Positions 15,966-24,200 of a stretch of 64,000 nucleotides of DNA are shown here, piece after piece. The stretch covers positions 144,708-208,707 of the forward strand of contig NZ_WPNZ01000016.1 in assembly GCF_009755605.1 (NCBI RefSeq). The letters are read 5' to 3'. The position numbers and the translations under genes were made by a program. This DNA comes from Streptomyces typhae. GTDB lineage: Bacteria > Actinomycetota > Actinomycetes > Streptomycetales > Streptomycetaceae. How positions within the stretch are numbered: the first letter of the stretch is position 1; each line of letters opens with the position of its first letter. Under the pieces are notes generated by a model. It saw only the letters and a program-made list of their open reading frames with translations. It made no database searches and was not told where the DNA came from.

Positions 15966-16451
15966 ATGTCCTCCGTGGACAACGGGTCCGGTGCCATCGG
16001 CGGCCGGAACGCCCGCAGCGCCCTCGATGCCCTCGACACCCTCGGTGACGGCCCCGACCTGGTGCCGGGTGAGATCTTCTTCGCCGACGAACCCGTCTCC
16101 TACAACGAAGGCCGCGTCACCACCCGGCTGACGGTCCTGAACGCCGCCGACCGCCCCGTCCAGGTCGGCTCCCACTACCACTTCGCCGAGGCCAACCCCG
16201 GCCTTGACTTCGACCGGGCCGCCGCCCACGGCCTGCGGCTCAACATCGCCGCGGGCACGGCCGTGCGCTTCGAGCCCGGCATCCCGGTGGATGTCGAGCT
16301 GGTGCCGCTTGCCGGGGCACGGGTGGTGCCCGGACTGCGCGGTGAGACCGGGGGAGCGCTGGACCCCGGCGGGCCGGGCACCGGCACTCCCACGACCGGA
16401 ACCGCGGCCCCCGATCCCTCCGACGAATCCCGGGGTGCCCTCGATGCCTGA
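15966..16451 (+). CDS. ureB: Urease beta subunit
   Basis: UreB is the second structural subunit of urease. The core PGEIFFADEPVSYNEGR, VGSHYHFAEANPGLDFDR and GMRLNIAAGTAVRFEPG-like stretch (here GLRLNIAAGTAVRFEPG) are standard. At 161 residues it is longer than the usual 100-105: about 30 residues precede the core and a Pro/Thr/Gly-rich tail of some 35 residues follows. I start at ATG 15966 after GGGGAG; a GTG at 15957 is possible. The stop overlaps the ureC start by 8 bases. Confidence 0.96.
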   Translation: MSSVDNGSGAIGGRNARSALDALDTLGDGPDLVPGEIFFADEPVSYNEGRVTTRLTVLNAADRPVQVGSHYHFAEANPGLDFDRAAAHGLRLNIAAGTAVRFEPGIPVDVELVPLAGARVVPGLRGETGGALDPGGPGTGTPTTGTAAPDPSDESRGALDA

Positions 16452-18165
16452 CCTCTCCCGCGCCGCGTACGCGGACCTCTTCGGCCCCACCACCGGGGAC
16501 CGTATCCGGCTCGCCGACACCGCCCTGCTCGTCGAGATCGAGGAGGACCGCTCCGGCGGCCCCGGACGCTCCGGCGACGAGGCCGTGTTCGGCGGCGGCA
16601 AGGTCATCCGCGAGTCGATGGGGCAGTCCCGTACGACACGGGCCGAAGGCGCGCCCGACACCGTGATCACCGGCGCCGTGATCATCGACCACTGGGGTGT
16701 GGTCAAGGCGGACGTCGGCATCCGCGACGGCAGGATCACCGGCATCGGCAAGGCCGGCAACCCGGACACGATGGACGGCGTCCACCCCGACCTGGTCATC
16801 GGCCCGGAGACCGAGATTCTCGCGGGCAACGGCAAGATCCTCACGGCCGGCGGCATCGACACGCACATCCACTTCATCTCGCCGACGATCGTCGACGAGG
16901 CACTCGCCTCCGGTGTCACCACCCTCATCGGCGGCGGCACCGGACCGGCCGAGGGCAGCAAGGCCACCACCATCACGCCCGGCGCCTGGCACCTGGCCCG
17001 GATGTTCGCGGCGATGGAGAACGCCCCGGTCAACATCGGGTTCCTCGGCAAGGGCAACACCACGTCCGCCGAGTCGATGCACGCCCAGCTGCGCGCGGGC
17101 GCCGTCAGCTTCAAGATCCACGAGGACTGGGGCGCGACACCGGCGGTGCTCGACGCCTGTCTGAACGTGTGCGAGGACACCGGCGCGCAGCTCGCGGTGC
17201 ACACCGACACCCTGAACGAGGCGGGCTTCGTCGACGCCACCTTCAAGGCCGTCGCGGGACGCACCATGCACGCCTTCCACGTGGAGGGCGCCGGCGGCGG
17301 CCACGCCCCCGACATGATCACGGCCGTCTCGCTGCCGAACATGCTCCCCAGCTCGACCAACCCGACGCGCCCGCACACCGTCAACACCGTCGAGGAGCAC
17401 CTCGACATGCTGATGGTCTGTCACCACCTCAACCCGGCGGTACCGGAGGACCTGGCCTTCGCCGAGTCCCGCATCCGGCCGACCACGATCGGCGCGGAGG
17501 ACATCCTGCACGATCTGGGCGCCATCTCGATCATGTCGTCCGACTCGCAGGCCATGGGGCGCATCGGCGAGGTCGTCCTGCGTACGTGGCAGACGGCGCA
17601 CGTGATGAAGCGACGGCGCGGCGCGCTCCCCGGGGACGGCAGGGCGGACAACCACCGGGCACGGCGGTACGTCGCCAAGTACACGATCAACGCGGCGATC
17701 GCCCAGGGCGTCGAGCGGGAGATCGGCTCCGTGGAGAGCGGCAAACTCGCCGACCTGGTGCTGTGGGACCCCGCGTTCTTCGGCGTCAAGCCGCAGGTGG
17801 TGCTAAAGGGCGGGCAGATCGCGTACGCGCAGATGGGCGACGCCAACGCCTCGATCCCCACACCGCAGCCGGTGCTGCCGCGCCGGATGTTCGGCGCCCA
17901 CGGCCAAGCGCCCGCCCGCAACTCCCTCAACTTCGTGACGCGGTCCGCGCTGGATGACGGGCTGCCCGAACGCCTCGCACTGGAGCGGCCGTTCGTGGCG
18001 ATCGAATCCACTCGGGGGCGCACGAAGGCCGACATGCGCGAGAACGACGCGCTGCCGCGGGTCGAGGTCGCCCCCGACAGCTTCGCCGTCCGGATCGACG
18101 GCGAACTCGTCGAACCGTCACCAGCAGCCGAACTTCCGCTCGCCCAGCGGTACTTCCTGTTCTGA
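16444..18165 (+). CDS. ureC: Urease alpha subunit
   Basis: UreC carries the di-nickel active site. The 573-residue length is normal. The nickel-binding His-x-His is in GGIDTHIHFISP, the carbamylated lysine in VSFKIHEDWGA, further ligands and substrate residues in HTDTLNE and AFHVEGAGGGHAPD, the mobile flap histidine in VCHHLNP, and the aspartate ligand in MSSDSQAMGR. All are intact, so the enzyme should be active once nickel is loaded by UreD, UreF and UreG, which are encoded downstream. Confidence 0.98.
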   Translation: MPDLSRAAYADLFGPTTGDRIRLADTALLVEIEEDRSGGPGRSGDEAVFGGGKVIRESMGQSRTTRAEGAPDTVITGAVIIDHWGVVKADVGIRDGRITGIGKAGNPDTMDGVHPDLVIGPETEILAGNGKILTAGGIDTHIHFISPTIVDEALASGVTTLIGGGTGPAEGSKATTITPGAWHLARMFAAMENAPVNIGFLGKGNTTSAESMHAQLRAGAVSFKIHEDWGATPAVLDACLNVCEDTGAQLAVHTDTLNEAGFVDATFKAVAGRTMHAFHVEGAGGGHAPDMITAVSLPNMLPSSTNPTRPHTVNTVEEHLDMLMVCHHLNPAVPEDLAFAESRIRPTTIGAEDILHDLGAISIMSSDSQAMGRIGEVVLRTWQTAHVMKRRRGALPGDGRADNHRARRYVAKYTINAAIAQGVEREIGSVESGKLADLVLWDPAFFGVKPQVVLKGGQIAYAQMGDANASIPTPQPVLPRRMFGAHGQAPARNSLNFVTRSALDDGLPERLALERPFVAIESTRGRTKADMRENDALPRVEVAPDSFAVRIDGELVEPSPAAELPLAQRYFLF

Positions 18166-18179
18166 GGCGGTGAGCGAAC

Positions 18180-18854
18180 ATGTCACGGGCCGCGTTGCTG
18201 GTCCTCGCCGACGGGCGCTTCCCCGCGGGCGGACACGCGCACTCCGGGGGCGCGGAGGCGGCCGTCAAGGCGGGCCGGATCACCGGGGCGCGGTCCCTGG
18301 AGGAGTTCTGCCGGGGACGGCTGCACACGACGGGCGCGGTGTCCGCGGCGCTCGCGGGTGCGGCCGCGCTCGGCGTCGACCCGGTGGCCCTGGACGAGGC
18401 GGCGGACGCGCGCACGCCGTCCGTCGCGCTGCGCACGGCGGCCCGTAAGCTCGGGCGGCAGTTGCTGCGGGCCGCGCGGGTGGCCTGGCCTTCGCCCGAA
18501 CTGGACGCCCTGGCGGCGCGGTTCCCCAAGGGCGCGCACCAGCCGGTCGTCCTCGGCACGGCGGCGCGGGCGGCCGGCCTCGGCGCGGAGGACGCCGCCC
18601 ACTGCGCGGCGTACGAGAACGTCAGCGGCCCCGCCACCGCGGTGGTCCGCCTCCTGAGCCTCGACCCCTTCGAAGCCACGGCCGTGCTGGCCCGGCTCGC
18701 CCCCGACATGGACAAGGTGGCCCGCAAGGCGGCGGAGGCGGCACGTCGGGCTCGGGACGAGGGCCCCGAGACACTGCCCGCGGCGTCGGCGCCACTCCTC
18801 GAGGTGGGGGCGGAGGGGCACGCCGGGTGGGACGTGCGGTTGTTCGCGTCATAG
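18180..18854 (+). CDS. ureF: Urease accessory protein UreF
   Basis: UreF is the helical accessory protein that joins UreD and UreG on apo-urease and gates GTP-dependent nickel delivery. The protein is 224 residues. LLVLADGRFPAGGHAHSGGAEAAV at the N-terminus and LGTAARAAGL near residue 122 are typical of actinobacterial UreF, which is poorly conserved elsewhere. It starts 14 bases after ureC. Confidence 0.92.
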   Translation: MSRAALLVLADGRFPAGGHAHSGGAEAAVKAGRITGARSLEEFCRGRLHTTGAVSAALAGAAALGVDPVALDEAADARTPSVALRTAARKLGRQLLRAARVAWPSPELDALAARFPKGAHQPVVLGTAARAAGLGAEDAAHCAAYENVSGPATAVVRLLSLDPFEATAVLARLAPDMDKVARKAAEAARRARDEGPETLPAASAPLLEVGAEGHAGWDVRLFAS

Positions 18855-18999
18855 CCGAGCCACCCCACGAACCCCAAAGACCACAAAGAACCCCACAACC
18901 CCCACAACCTCTGTAATCGGCACAAGCCCCGTAATCGTCACAACCTCCACAATCCACCAAAAATCGCAAAACTCATCACACGAACACAAGGGGAGAGTC
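18855..18999 (+). promoter_or_regulatory. CA-rich spacer with direct repeats between ureF and ureG
   Basis: This 145-base spacer is strikingly poor in G and T on the plus strand for this genome (runs of cacaacc and aaccccac). GTAATCGnCACAA occurs twice 18 bases apart (18913 and 18931). It ends in AGGGGAGAGTC, the ureG ribosome site. It could be an unstructured linker, a Rho-loading site or an internal promoter region. Confidence 0.45.
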
Positions 19000-19689
19000 A
19001 TGCACCTAGACCACACCCACGACGAGTCGGCCGCCGTCAGCGCGGACGCACACCGCGCCGACGGCACCCGCAGGGCCCTGCGCATCGGTCTGGGCGGCCC
19101 GGTGGGATCGGGGAAGACGGCCACGGTGGCCGCGCTCTGCCGCCTCCTGCGCGACGAACTGTCACTGGCTGTCGTGACGAACGACATCTACACCCGTGAG
19201 GACGCGGAGTTCCTGCTCCGTGAGGCCGTACTCCCGCCGGAGCGCATCACCGCGGTGGAGACGGGCGCGTGCCCGCACACCGCGATCCGGGACGACATCT
19301 CGGCGAACCTGGAGGCGGTGGAGGACCTGGAGGACGAGGTGGGCCCGCTCGACCTGGTCCTGGTGGAGTCGGGCGGCGACAACCTCACGGCGACGTTCTC
19401 CCGGGGCCTGGTGGACGCGCAGATCTTCGTCATCGACGTAGCTGGAGGCGACGACATCCCGCGGAAGGGTGGCCCCGGTGTCACGACGGCGGACCTGCTG
19501 GTGGTGAACAAGACCGACCTTGCCCCGTACGTGGGCTCGGACCTGGCCCGGATGGCCGCCGACGCGAAGGCGCAGCGCGCGGAACTCCCGGTGGTGTTCC
19601 AGTCGCTGCGGTCCGACGAGCATGTGTCCGCGGTCGCGGAGTGGGTGCGCGAGCAGCTCGCGGCGTGGGCGGGAGCACCGGCGAAGTGA
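19000..19689 (+). CDS. ureG: Urease accessory GTPase UreG
   Basis: UreG is the SIMIBI GTPase that delivers nickel to urease. The P-loop is GLGGPVGSGKTA near residues 30-41, the metal-binding CPH is in ETGACPHTAIRDD, and the guanine-specificity motif is NKTDLAPYVG. The histidine-rich N-terminus (MHLDHTHDE) could bind nickel weakly. The protein is 229 residues. Its TGA overlaps the ureD GTG, so the two are translationally coupled. Confidence 0.97.
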   Translation: MHLDHTHDESAAVSADAHRADGTRRALRIGLGGPVGSGKTATVAALCRLLRDELSLAVVTNDIYTREDAEFLLREAVLPPERITAVETGACPHTAIRDDISANLEAVEDLEDEVGPLDLVLVESGGDNLTATFSRGLVDAQIFVIDVAGGDDIPRKGGPGVTTADLLVVNKTDLAPYVGSDLARMAADAKAQRAELPVVFQSLRSDEHVSAVAEWVREQLAAWAGAPAK

Positions 19690-20453
19690 ACCCGGCGAGT
19701 CCGGCGGGGGTGCGGGCCCGTGCCCGCATCGGTGCCCGCTCAGACCGCTACGGGCGTACGGTTCTGCCGGTCCTGGAGGGAGAGGCACCCCTCGCCCTGC
19801 GCCGCACGCGGGCGACGGGTCGCGCGGCGCAGGTGACGCTGGTGGGGGCGATGAGCGGCCCGCTCGGCGGGGACCGTCTCACCGTCGAAGCGGACGTCGG
19901 CGCGGGCGCGAGCCTGGGCGTGGGCTCGGCGGCGGCCACGATCGCGCTGCCGGGCCAGGACGGGGCGCCGGCCGCGTACGACGTGCGCCTGACCGTGGCC
20001 GCGGGGGCGGAGCTGCGCTGGCTACCGGAACAGCTGATCTCGGTACAGGGCAGCGAGCTGCGCGTCACGACGGTGGCGGACGTCGAGGCCGGCGGACGCC
20101 TCGTCCTGCGTGAGGAGCAGGTCCTCGGCCGGGCCGACGAGGACCCCGGCCTGCTCCGCAGCCGCCTCACGGTACGCGTTGGGGGCCGCCCCCTCCTGGA
20201 CCAGGAGCTGACGTGCGGCCCAGGCGCTCCTGGCGGCTGGGACGGCCCGGCGGTCCTGGGCGGCCACAGAGCCCTCGGCCAACTGATCCTGATCGACCCC
20301 GGTTTCACCGAAAAGCCCCCCACGCCCACGATGCTCACCCCTCACGCGTCCCTGACCCCCCTCCCCGGCCCCGGCGCCCTGATCACCGCCCTCTCCCCGA
20401 ACGCCCTCCACCTCCGCCACACCCTCGACGAGGCCCTCCACCACCTGCCCTGA
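19686..20453 (+). CDS. ureD: Urease accessory protein UreD
   Basis: UreD is the beta-helical scaffold that carries nickel from UreG and UreF to UreC. The GTG at 19686 overlaps the ureG stop as GTGA and gives 255 residues. LTVEADVGAGASLGVGSAAATIALPG, RWLPEQLISVQGSELR and a LGQLILID stretch are typical of actinobacterial UreD, which tends to be short. It closes the operon. Confidence 0.93.
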   Translation: MNPASPAGVRARARIGARSDRYGRTVLPVLEGEAPLALRRTRATGRAAQVTLVGAMSGPLGGDRLTVEADVGAGASLGVGSAAATIALPGQDGAPAAYDVRLTVAAGAELRWLPEQLISVQGSELRVTTVADVEAGGRLVLREEQVLGRADEDPGLLRSRLTVRVGGRPLLDQELTCGPGAPGGWDGPAVLGGHRALGQLILIDPGFTEKPPTPTMLTPHASLTPLPGPGALITALSPNALHLRHTLDEALHHLP

Positions 20454-20629
20454 CCGCCCCACGCCCCCGGGCCAACCCCTACCGCCTCGCTCCGCGCCGC
20501 TCACCGGTACTGGCCGATCCGTTTATCGGATTGGCAAAAAACAGCCGACCCCCCTGTTGTCAGGGACCACGCAGACGCAAGTATCCCCGTACCGAGCGAA
20601 CGACCGAATCGATGTGCGGGAGGCCCCAC
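20454..20629 (+). promoter_or_regulatory. Region upstream of tap with two inverted repeats
   Basis: An 8-of-9 inverted repeat GCCGATCCG-tttat-CGGATTGGC lies at 20513-20535 and a smaller one CCCTG-ttgt-CAGGG at 20552-20565. The first is followed by A residues rather than T residues on the plus strand, so it is a better operator candidate than a ureD terminator. Confidence 0.4.
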
Positions 20630-22261
20630 TTGAGTCGTACCCCGATGACCACGCGGACCAGACGGACGGTGACGTTCGGATCCGCGGGCACACTCGTCGT
20701 GGCGACGCTGATAGCGGGGGCGCTCGCCGCGCCGGCCGCGAGCGCCGATGCCAGTGCTGAGCAGGGGCGCGGCCATGCCGCGTCCGCCAAGGACCGGGAG
20801 CAGGCCGGTGCCGCCGTCGCCGCTCTGCGGGCCGCCAAGAAGGGCATCGACTGGGCGGACTGTCCGGAGGACTGGGGGCTCGCCAAGCCCATCCAGTGCG
20901 GCTGGGTCACCGTGCCGCTCGACTACGCCAAGCCGTACGGCAAGCAGATCAAGCTCGCCGTCGACCGCATCGGCAACACGGGGAGCAAGGACGAGCGCCA
21001 GGGCGCGCTCCTCTACAACCCCGGCGGCCCCGGCGCCTCCGGCCTGCGCTTCCCCACCCGCGTCACCGCGAAGAACAAGCTGTGGGAGAAGGCCGCCAAG
21101 GCCTACGACTTCGTCGGATTCGAGCCGCGCGGCGTCGGCCACTCCGCGCCCATCTCCTGCGTCGACCCGCAGGAGTTCGTGAAGGCGCCCAAGCTGGACC
21201 CGGTCCCCGACTCCGCGGCCGACAAGCGCGCCCAGCGCAAGCTCGCCGCCGAGTACGCGGAGGGCTGCAAGGAGCGCAGCGGCGCCATGCTGCCGCACAT
21301 GACGACGCCCAACACCGCCCGTGACCTGGATGTCATCCGCGCCGCGCTCGGTGAGAAGAAGCTCAACTACGTGGGTGTCTCGTACGGGACCTACCTCGGT
21401 GCCGTCTACGCCACCCTCTTCCCCTCACACGTGCGCCGCATGGTCTTCGACTCGGTCGTGAACCCGTCCACGGAGAAGATCTGGTACGAGGCCAACCTCG
21501 ACCAGGACGTCGCCTTCGAGACGCGGCTGAAGGACTGGATGACCTGGGTCGCCAAGTACGACGCGACCTTCCACCTCGGCGACACCTACGACAAGGTGCG
21601 CGGACAGTGGGAGAAGCTGCGCGCGACGGCGAAGCGGAACCCGCTGAACGGCGTCGTCGGCCCGGCCGAGCTCGTCGCCTACTTCCAGAACGCGCCCTAC
21701 TACGACTCCACCTGGGTCTCCATCGCGACCAACTGGAGCAAGTACGTCGCCGGTGACACCAAGCCGCTGATCGAGGCCGCGAGCCCCGACCTGTCCGACA
21801 TCGCGGGCAACAAGGCGTCGGAGAACAGCAACGCCGTGTACACCGCCGTCGAGTGCGCCGACGCCAAGTGGCCCACGAGCTGGAAGAAGTGGGACCGGGA
21901 CAACACCCGCATCCACAAGGACCACCCGTTCATGACCTGGGCCAACGCCTGGATGAACCTGCCGTGCGCGACCTGGAAGAGCAAGCAGCACAAGCCCGTC
22001 GAGGTCAGGACCGGCAAGGGCCTGCCGCCCGTCCTCATCGCCCAGGCCACCCGTGACGCCGCCACGCCGTACCCGGGCGGGGTCGAGCTGCACAAGCGCC
22101 TCAAGGGCTCGCGTCTGATCACGGAGAAGGACGCGGGGTCGCACGGCATCACCAACCTGGTGAACCCCTGCCTCAACGAGCGCGTGGACTCCTACCTGCT
22201 CGACGGCAAGCTGGACAGCCGCGACGTGACGTGCGCCCCGCACGCCACCCCCAAGCCGTAA
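20630..22261 (+). CDS. tap: Secreted tripeptidyl aminopeptidase
   Basis: Tap releases tripeptides from the N-terminus of extracellular proteins. Long stretches agree with my memory of S. lividans Tap (GIDWADCPEDW, VTVPLDYAKPYGKQI, YDFVGFEPRGVGHSAPISCVDPQ, NAWMNLPCATW). It is an alpha/beta hydrolase: the nucleophile Ser is in GVSYGTYLG, the Asp in QATRDAATPYPG and the His in DAGSHGITN. A signal peptide with core TLVVATLIAGALAAPAASA is present. I start at TTG 20630, which has GGGAGG 7 bases upstream; ATG 20645 is in frame and also possible. It produces about 540 residues. Confidence 0.95.
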   Translation: MSRTPMTTRTRRTVTFGSAGTLVVATLIAGALAAPAASADASAEQGRGHAASAKDREQAGAAVAALRAAKKGIDWADCPEDWGLAKPIQCGWVTVPLDYAKPYGKQIKLAVDRIGNTGSKDERQGALLYNPGGPGASGLRFPTRVTAKNKLWEKAAKAYDFVGFEPRGVGHSAPISCVDPQEFVKAPKLDPVPDSAADKRAQRKLAAEYAEGCKERSGAMLPHMTTPNTARDLDVIRAALGEKKLNYVGVSYGTYLGAVYATLFPSHVRRMVFDSVVNPSTEKIWYEANLDQDVAFETRLKDWMTWVAKYDATFHLGDTYDKVRGQWEKLRATAKRNPLNGVVGPAELVAYFQNAPYYDSTWVSIATNWSKYVAGDTKPLIEAASPDLSDIAGNKASENSNAVYTAVECADAKWPTSWKKWDRDNTRIHKDHPFMTWANAWMNLPCATWKSKQHKPVEVRTGKGLPPVLIAQATRDAATPYPGGVELHKRLKGSRLITEKDAGSHGITNLVNPCLNERVDSYLLDGKLDSRDVTCAPHATPKP

Positions 22262-22281
22262 CAGGCGACTGACAACCCTCG

Positions 22282-22328
22282 CTGCTGGGGGATCGCACCA
22301 GGCCCGGTCTGGTGCGATCCCCCAGCAG
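22282..22328. terminator. Perfect 20-bp hairpin between convergent genes
   Basis: CTGCTGGGGGATCGCACCAG pairs perfectly with its reverse complement across a 7-base loop. It lies between the tap stop and the acyltransferase stop and should end transcription from both sides. There is no T run, as is common in streptomycetes. Confidence 0.9.
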
Positions 22329-22343
22329 CAGGAGTACGGGGGC

Positions 22344-23087
22344 TCAGCTGAGCGGCATCCTCGGGAACTTCCGGTCCTGTACGCGGCGTCCGCCGTCCGC
22401 CGCCCGCTCCGCTTCCTCCTCCGCCTTCACCACGGCGGCGTACTTGTCCACGTACTCCTGTCCGGACAGGCCGAGGATCGCGTACATCAGCTCGTCCGTG
22501 ACCGCGCGCAGGACCGCCTTCTCGCCGTCCATCCCGGCATAGCGGGAGAACTCCAGCGGCTCGCCGAAGCGGATCGTCACACGCCGGAAGCGCGGTACGA
22601 CCTTCCCCGGCGGCTGCGCCTCGAACGTGCCGATCATGGCGCACGGGATCACCGGCACCTGCGCCCGCAGCGCCATCGCGGCGACCCCGACCTTGCCCTT
22701 GTACAGGCGCCCGTCGTGCGAGCGGGTGCCCTCGGGGTAGATGCCGAGCAGCTCGCCCTTGCGCAGCACACCGAGGCCCTCGCGGATCGCGGCCTGGCCC
22801 GCCTCCTTGCCGGAGCGGTCGACCGGGATCTGCCCGGCACTGCGGAAGAACGCGGCGGTGAGCCGGCCCTTGATGCCGGGGCCCGTGAAGTACTCGGCCT
22901 TCGCCAGGAACGTGATGCGCCGCTTGATGATGGCGGGCATCAGGAAGTGGTCGGAGAACGACAGATGGTTGCCGGCCACGATGGCCGCGCCGTGCTCCGG
23001 GATGTGCTCCAGGCCCTCGATCCTGGGCCGGAACATCAACCGGAGCAGTGGCCCGAGGATCACATACTTGAGCAGTAGGTAGAACAT
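22344..23087 (-). CDS. PlsC-like 1-acyl-glycerol-3-phosphate acyltransferase
   Basis: This 247-residue protein is a lysophospholipid acyltransferase that would make phosphatidic acid at the membrane. It starts with the hydrophobic MFYLLLKYVILGPLLRL. The acyl-transfer motif H-x4-D is NHLSFSD, and the phosphate-binding motif is GIYPEGTRSHDG. Streptomycetes have several such genes, so this may not be the main one. The ATG at 23087 follows GGAAGGCGG. It converges on tap. Confidence 0.9.
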   Translation of the reverse strand: MFYLLLKYVILGPLLRLMFRPRIEGLEHIPEHGAAIVAGNHLSFSDHFLMPAIIKRRITFLAKAEYFTGPGIKGRLTAAFFRSAGQIPVDRSGKEAGQAAIREGLGVLRKGELLGIYPEGTRSHDGRLYKGKVGVAAMALRAQVPVIPCAMIGTFEAQPPGKVVPRFRRVTIRFGEPLEFSRYAGMDGEKAVLRAVTDELMYAILGLSGQEYVDKYAAVVKAEEEAERAADGGRRVQDRKFPRMPLS

Positions 23088-23419
23088 GCGGGCGCCGCCT
23101 TCCCCCGGGGGTGGTGCCCACGCACAGTAGTCAATCGGCGGCGCGGACGCGAGAGCCCGTTCGGGTCCTTGTCGATCGTGCGTGCATGTGATCCCCGGCG
23201 GGCCGATGGCCCGTACGGGTGCGGCGTATACGGGTGAGGTGTACGGACGCTTGTGGGCCTCGTGCGCCCATGTGGGGGAACCGGCGGCGTGGCGGCTTGC
23301 CCGAGCCGGGGCCGTGCGGGTGCTCTGGCCCGTGCCCGCTGTCAATCGCCCGACGTCACCGCCGACGCTCCCTACACCACCGTCCGTGACCGGCGGCCGT
23401 CGCTGCCCCCGGAGGTCCC
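23088..23419. other. Divergent acyltransferase/SSI intergenic region
   Basis: This 332-base region separates the acyltransferase (minus) and the SSI inhibitor gene (plus). A cluster of tacgggt/acccgta-like words occurs around 23210-23250. The inhibitor gene has a strong GGAGG 5 bases before its ATG. No gene or clear operator is seen. Confidence 0.4.
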
Positions 23420-23821
23420 ATGCGCCCGATCACTGTCACCGCGGCCACCCTGCTCGCGCTCGCCGCGGCCGTCGCGCCGGCCGCGGCGGCTCCCGGCACC
23501 GGGGCCCCGGAGCGGCGGGGCGGCCTCCTCCTCACCGTCTCCGGCGACGCGAACACCTGGATCCGAGGCCTCGTGCTGCGGTGCGCGCCCGAGCCGTCGG
23601 GGCATCACCCGCACGCGGCGCGCGCCTGCGCCGAGCTGGACGCGGCAGGCGGTGACTTCGACTCCCTGCCGGTCGCACGGGACCAGCTCTGCACCAAGGA
23701 GTACGCGCCCGTCACCGTCACCGCCGAAGGGGAGCACCGCGGCAGGCCCGTGGGGTGGCGCAAGACCTACGGCAACGCGTGCGAGCTGGGCGCGAGCACG
23801 GGGCACGTCTTCCGCTTCTGA
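23420..23821 (+). CDS. Subtilisin-inhibitor-like (SSI) secreted protease inhibitor
   Basis: This 133-residue protein has a signal peptide (TVTAATLLALAAAVAPAAAA) and the SSI fold. Four cysteines (55, 70, 91, 121) are spaced as for the two SSI disulfides. The reactive-site loop is CTKEYAPVTV; in SSI the P1 residue is the second after the cysteine, so P1 is Lys93 and P1' Glu94. Lys at P1 predicts inhibition of trypsin-like as well as subtilisin-like serine proteases. It lies near tap, a secreted peptidase. A paralogue is at 57399-57848. Confidence 0.93.
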   Translation: MRPITVTAATLLALAAAVAPAAAAPGTGAPERRGGLLLTVSGDANTWIRGLVLRCAPEPSGHHPHAARACAELDAAGGDFDSLPVARDQLCTKEYAPVTVTAEGEHRGRPVGWRKTYGNACELGASTGHVFRF

Positions 23822-23947
23822 GCCCGTTCGCGGTTGCGGCTGGGGCTGCCGCTGCCACTGTCCCCGCCGCTCAACCACGCCCCTCCGGCGCGCGCCCCCT
23901 CCGGACGCCCGCGCGCGCCCGCTTCCGGACTCCCGCGCGCGCCCACC

Positions 23948-24106
23948 TCAGGACGCCCGCGCGAACACCATCGCCACCGTGAGCAGCCCGAGCACCACCC
24001 AGCCGAACCACAGCCAGCCGTTGCTCCCGAGCACCACCGTGTAGGCGGTCACCATCACCAGACCCCCGATGGTGAACGCGCCCATCGTCTTCGTAGAACC
24101 AGGCAT
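23948..24106 (-). CDS. 52-residue membrane protein
   Basis: This short gene starts at ATG 24106 with a strong GAGGAGG 8 bases upstream and ends at TGA 23948-23950. It reads MPGSTKTMGAFTIGGLVM at the start, then two membrane helices separated by a short loop (LGSNGWLWF), and ends MVFARAS. The coding quality, ribosome site and two-helix pattern make it a real gene though it is below usual length limits. It lies 94 bases downstream of the CtaG-like gene on the same strand. Function is unknown; a link with respiratory oxidase assembly is only positional. Confidence 0.75.
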   Translation of the reverse strand: MPGSTKTMGAFTIGGLVMVTAYTVVLGSNGWLWFGWVVLGLLTVAMVFARAS

Positions 24107-24200
24107 CGCCCTGCCTCCTCAAACGCAGGTCGGGCGTCCGGTTCCCGGAGCGCCGTGACCGTGGCCTGAGGCCATCCTCACCCGCGATGCGGCTCTGCCG

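Noticed and set aside
20513..20535. Terminator for the urease operon
   Set aside because: The hairpin is followed by A residues, not T residues, on the plus strand, and it lies near the next gene. An operator is more likely.
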